Source: Thalassococcus halodurans (lineage in GTDB: Bacteria > Pseudomonadota > Alphaproteobacteria > Rhodobacterales > Rhodobacteraceae). From it: a stretch of DNA of 64,000 nt. The stretch's first letter is position 1; each line of letters opens with the position of its first letter. Positions 62,879-64,000 of this stretch are shown one piece after another. Made by a program: the position numbers and the translations under genes. The notes below the pieces were generated by a model, which saw only the letters and a program-made list of their open reading frames with translations, had not been told where the DNA came from and searched no databases. Location: NCBI GenBank assembly GCA_950096585.1, contig CATNDK010000001.1:40943-104942 (forward strand), in the 5' to 3' direction.

Positions 62879-64000
62879 ATACGTCCTCGTAGCGAATGAT
62901 GTCGTCTTCGCCTACGTAGCTTCCGGTCTGAACCTCGATCAGAACCATGGGCACCTTGCCGGGGTTTTCCATCCGGTGCTTTGCGCCCAGCGGCACGTAG
63001 ATTGATTCATTTTCCGACACCAGAGTGACCTTGTCGTCGACAGTGACACGCGCGGTGCCCTCGACGACGATCCAGTGTTCGGACCTATGGTAATGGCTTT
63101 GCAGGGATAGCGCCGCGCCGGGGTGTACCAGAATACGTTTCACCTGAAAGCGGCCGCCGATGACAAGGCTTTCGAACCAACCCCAAGGACGATGTTCCTT
63201 TGGGAAGTCTTCGGCCTGTGTCGCGGATTTTGCTTTTAGCCGGTCAACAGCCAGCTTCACATCTTGCGCGCGATCCTTCGACGCAATCAGGACGGCGTCG
63301 TTCATCGCAACAGCGATCAGGTTTTCTACCCCGATCCCGACCAGTTCCAGTCGTTCGGATTCAGACCGCAGGATACTGTCTTTGCATTCAATCGCCGTCA
63401 CATTGCCAATAGCGGCAACCCCGGAATTATCCTGATCAGACGCACGCCAGACGGCATCCCACCCACCCAAATCGGACCAGTCCGAGTTATAGTGCACGAC
63501 GGCCAGGCCGCTGGCCTTTTCCATAACCGCGTAATCGATCGAGATATTGGGCGCACGGTCCCAGTCGGCAGGTGCGAGGCGCAAGAAACCCAGATCAGGT
63601 TGCGCATTGCTGACAGAGGCCTGTACGGGCGGAACAATTTCGGGCGCGTGTTTCTGGAACGCGTCGACAACGTCTGATGCGCGGAACAGGAAGATACCCG
63701 CATTCCAAAGGTAGTTCCCCTTTGAAAGCATCGCTTCGGCTGTGGTCAAATCGGGCTTCTCGACAAATGCTTTCAGCGGTAGACAATCGTCGCCACCTGT
63801 GTCCAGCTCCAGATAGCCGTAGCCCGTTTCGGGGCGGTCCGGTTGAATGCCGAACAACACAATGCGCCCATCGTTTACAGCCTTCATGCCTTTGGCAATG
63901 GCCTGGTGAAAGGCGGCGTTGTCCTGAATGAGGTGGTCGGATGGGGCAACCAGCATGACGGCTTCGGGATTGCGATCCATCAAATGTAGCGCGGCAGCCA
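62850..64000 (-). CDS. manC: Mannose-1-phosphate guanylyltransferase/mannose-6-phosphate isomerase (N-terminus beyond the window)
   Basis: The frame runs into the right edge, so the first ~90-100 residues of a usual 470-residue ManC/AlgA protein, with the GxGTRLWPLS pyrophosphorylase motif, are missing. Visible parts include MLVAPSDHLI, GYGYLE, FVEKPD, LWNAGIFLFRA, the FSIDYAVMEK-like NISIDYAVMEK motif and LGGWDAVW, then a cupin isomerase region GAALSLQSHYHRSEHWIVVEGTA. It makes GDP-mannose for the second polysaccharide locus. It overlaps the acyltransferase start. Confidence 0.92.
   Translation of the reverse strand, partial: AAALHLMDRNPEAVMLVAPSDHLIQDNAAFHQAIAKGMKAVNDGRIVLFGIQPDRPETGYGYLELDTGGDDCLPLKAFVEKPDLTTAEAMLSKGNYLWNAGIFLFRASDVVDAFQKHAPEIVPPVQASVSNAQPDLGFLRLAPADWDRAPNISIDYAVMEKASGLAVVHYNSDWSDLGGWDAVWRASDQDNSGVAAIGNVTAIECKDSILRSESERLELVGIGVENLIAVAMNDAVLIASKDRAQDVKLAVDRLKAKSATQAEDFPKEHRPWGWFESLVIGGRFQVKRILVHPGAALSLQSHYHRSEHWIVVEGTARVTVDDKVTLVSENESIYVPLGAKHRMENPGKVPMVLIEVQTGSYVGEDDIIRYEDVYARGQGAKG

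Overview
The window reads as about 64 kb of chromosome from a marine Roseobacter-group alphaproteobacterium (Rhodobacterales). The support is the gene order rho-mnmE-mnmG-rsmG-parA-parB with parS sites, the regA-senC-regB redox cluster close to ahcY, a PAS-only DivL-like protein, and a hemD-mic60-hemY cluster. Base composition is moderately GC-rich. I see no rRNA, tRNA, insertion sequence, prophage or CRISPR array. Nearly all of the DNA is coding; no gap between genes exceeds about 300 bases.

Layout. (1) 1-6.6 kb: the 3' part of rho, tRNA-modification genes mnmE and mnmG, rsmG, and the partition genes parA and parB. Two perfect 16-bp parS palindromes sit at the starts of mnmG and rsmG, and degenerate copies lie inside hemW and mutS, so this is the centromere region near oriC. 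(2) 6.6-17.4 kb: housekeeping genes hemW, rdgB and rph facing hrcA-grpE, then mutS, maeB, a ribokinase-like kinase and an exported MsrA. (3) 17.5-27.3 kb: a first exopolysaccharide locus with a Wza-like lipoprotein, YjbF and YjbH homologues, a Ser/Thr-type phosphatase, a small YjbE-like exported protein, a UDP-glucuronate epimerase-like enzyme, a Wzc-like tyrosine kinase and an ExoY-like initiating transferase. (4) 27.5-34.7 kb: hemY, mic60 and hemD facing tsaD-gpsA-yciI-EVE, then a DUF2853 gene. (5) 34.9-42.3 kb: ahcY, an HD hydrolase, a glycine-zipper lipoprotein, regA-senC facing regB, and the DivL-like gene behind a CtrA-type site. (6) 42.3-53.2 kb: tsaE-amgK-murU-addB-addA in one overlapping operon, then trxA and hslVU. 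(7) 53.1-64 kb: a second polysaccharide locus with a polymerase/ligase-like membrane protein, sulfotransferase, GT2, a second initiating transferase, a second Wzc-like protein, a flippase, GT4, an acyltransferase and a truncated manC.

The genes work together in four themes: chromosome partition; surface polysaccharide made by two loci, of which only the first carries an outer-membrane exporter in this window; redox and cell-cycle signalling (RegAB, DivL/CtrA); and envelope or membrane organisation (Mic60, HemY, AmgK-MurU). The most interesting unexplained items are regulatory: a CtrA-like site before the divL-like gene, a 28-bp palindrome between the polymerase and sulfotransferase genes, a 9-bp-arm palindrome between regB and senC, and a 12-bp hairpin that buries the ribosome-binding site of the ribokinase-like gene. 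No wholly new system is obvious.
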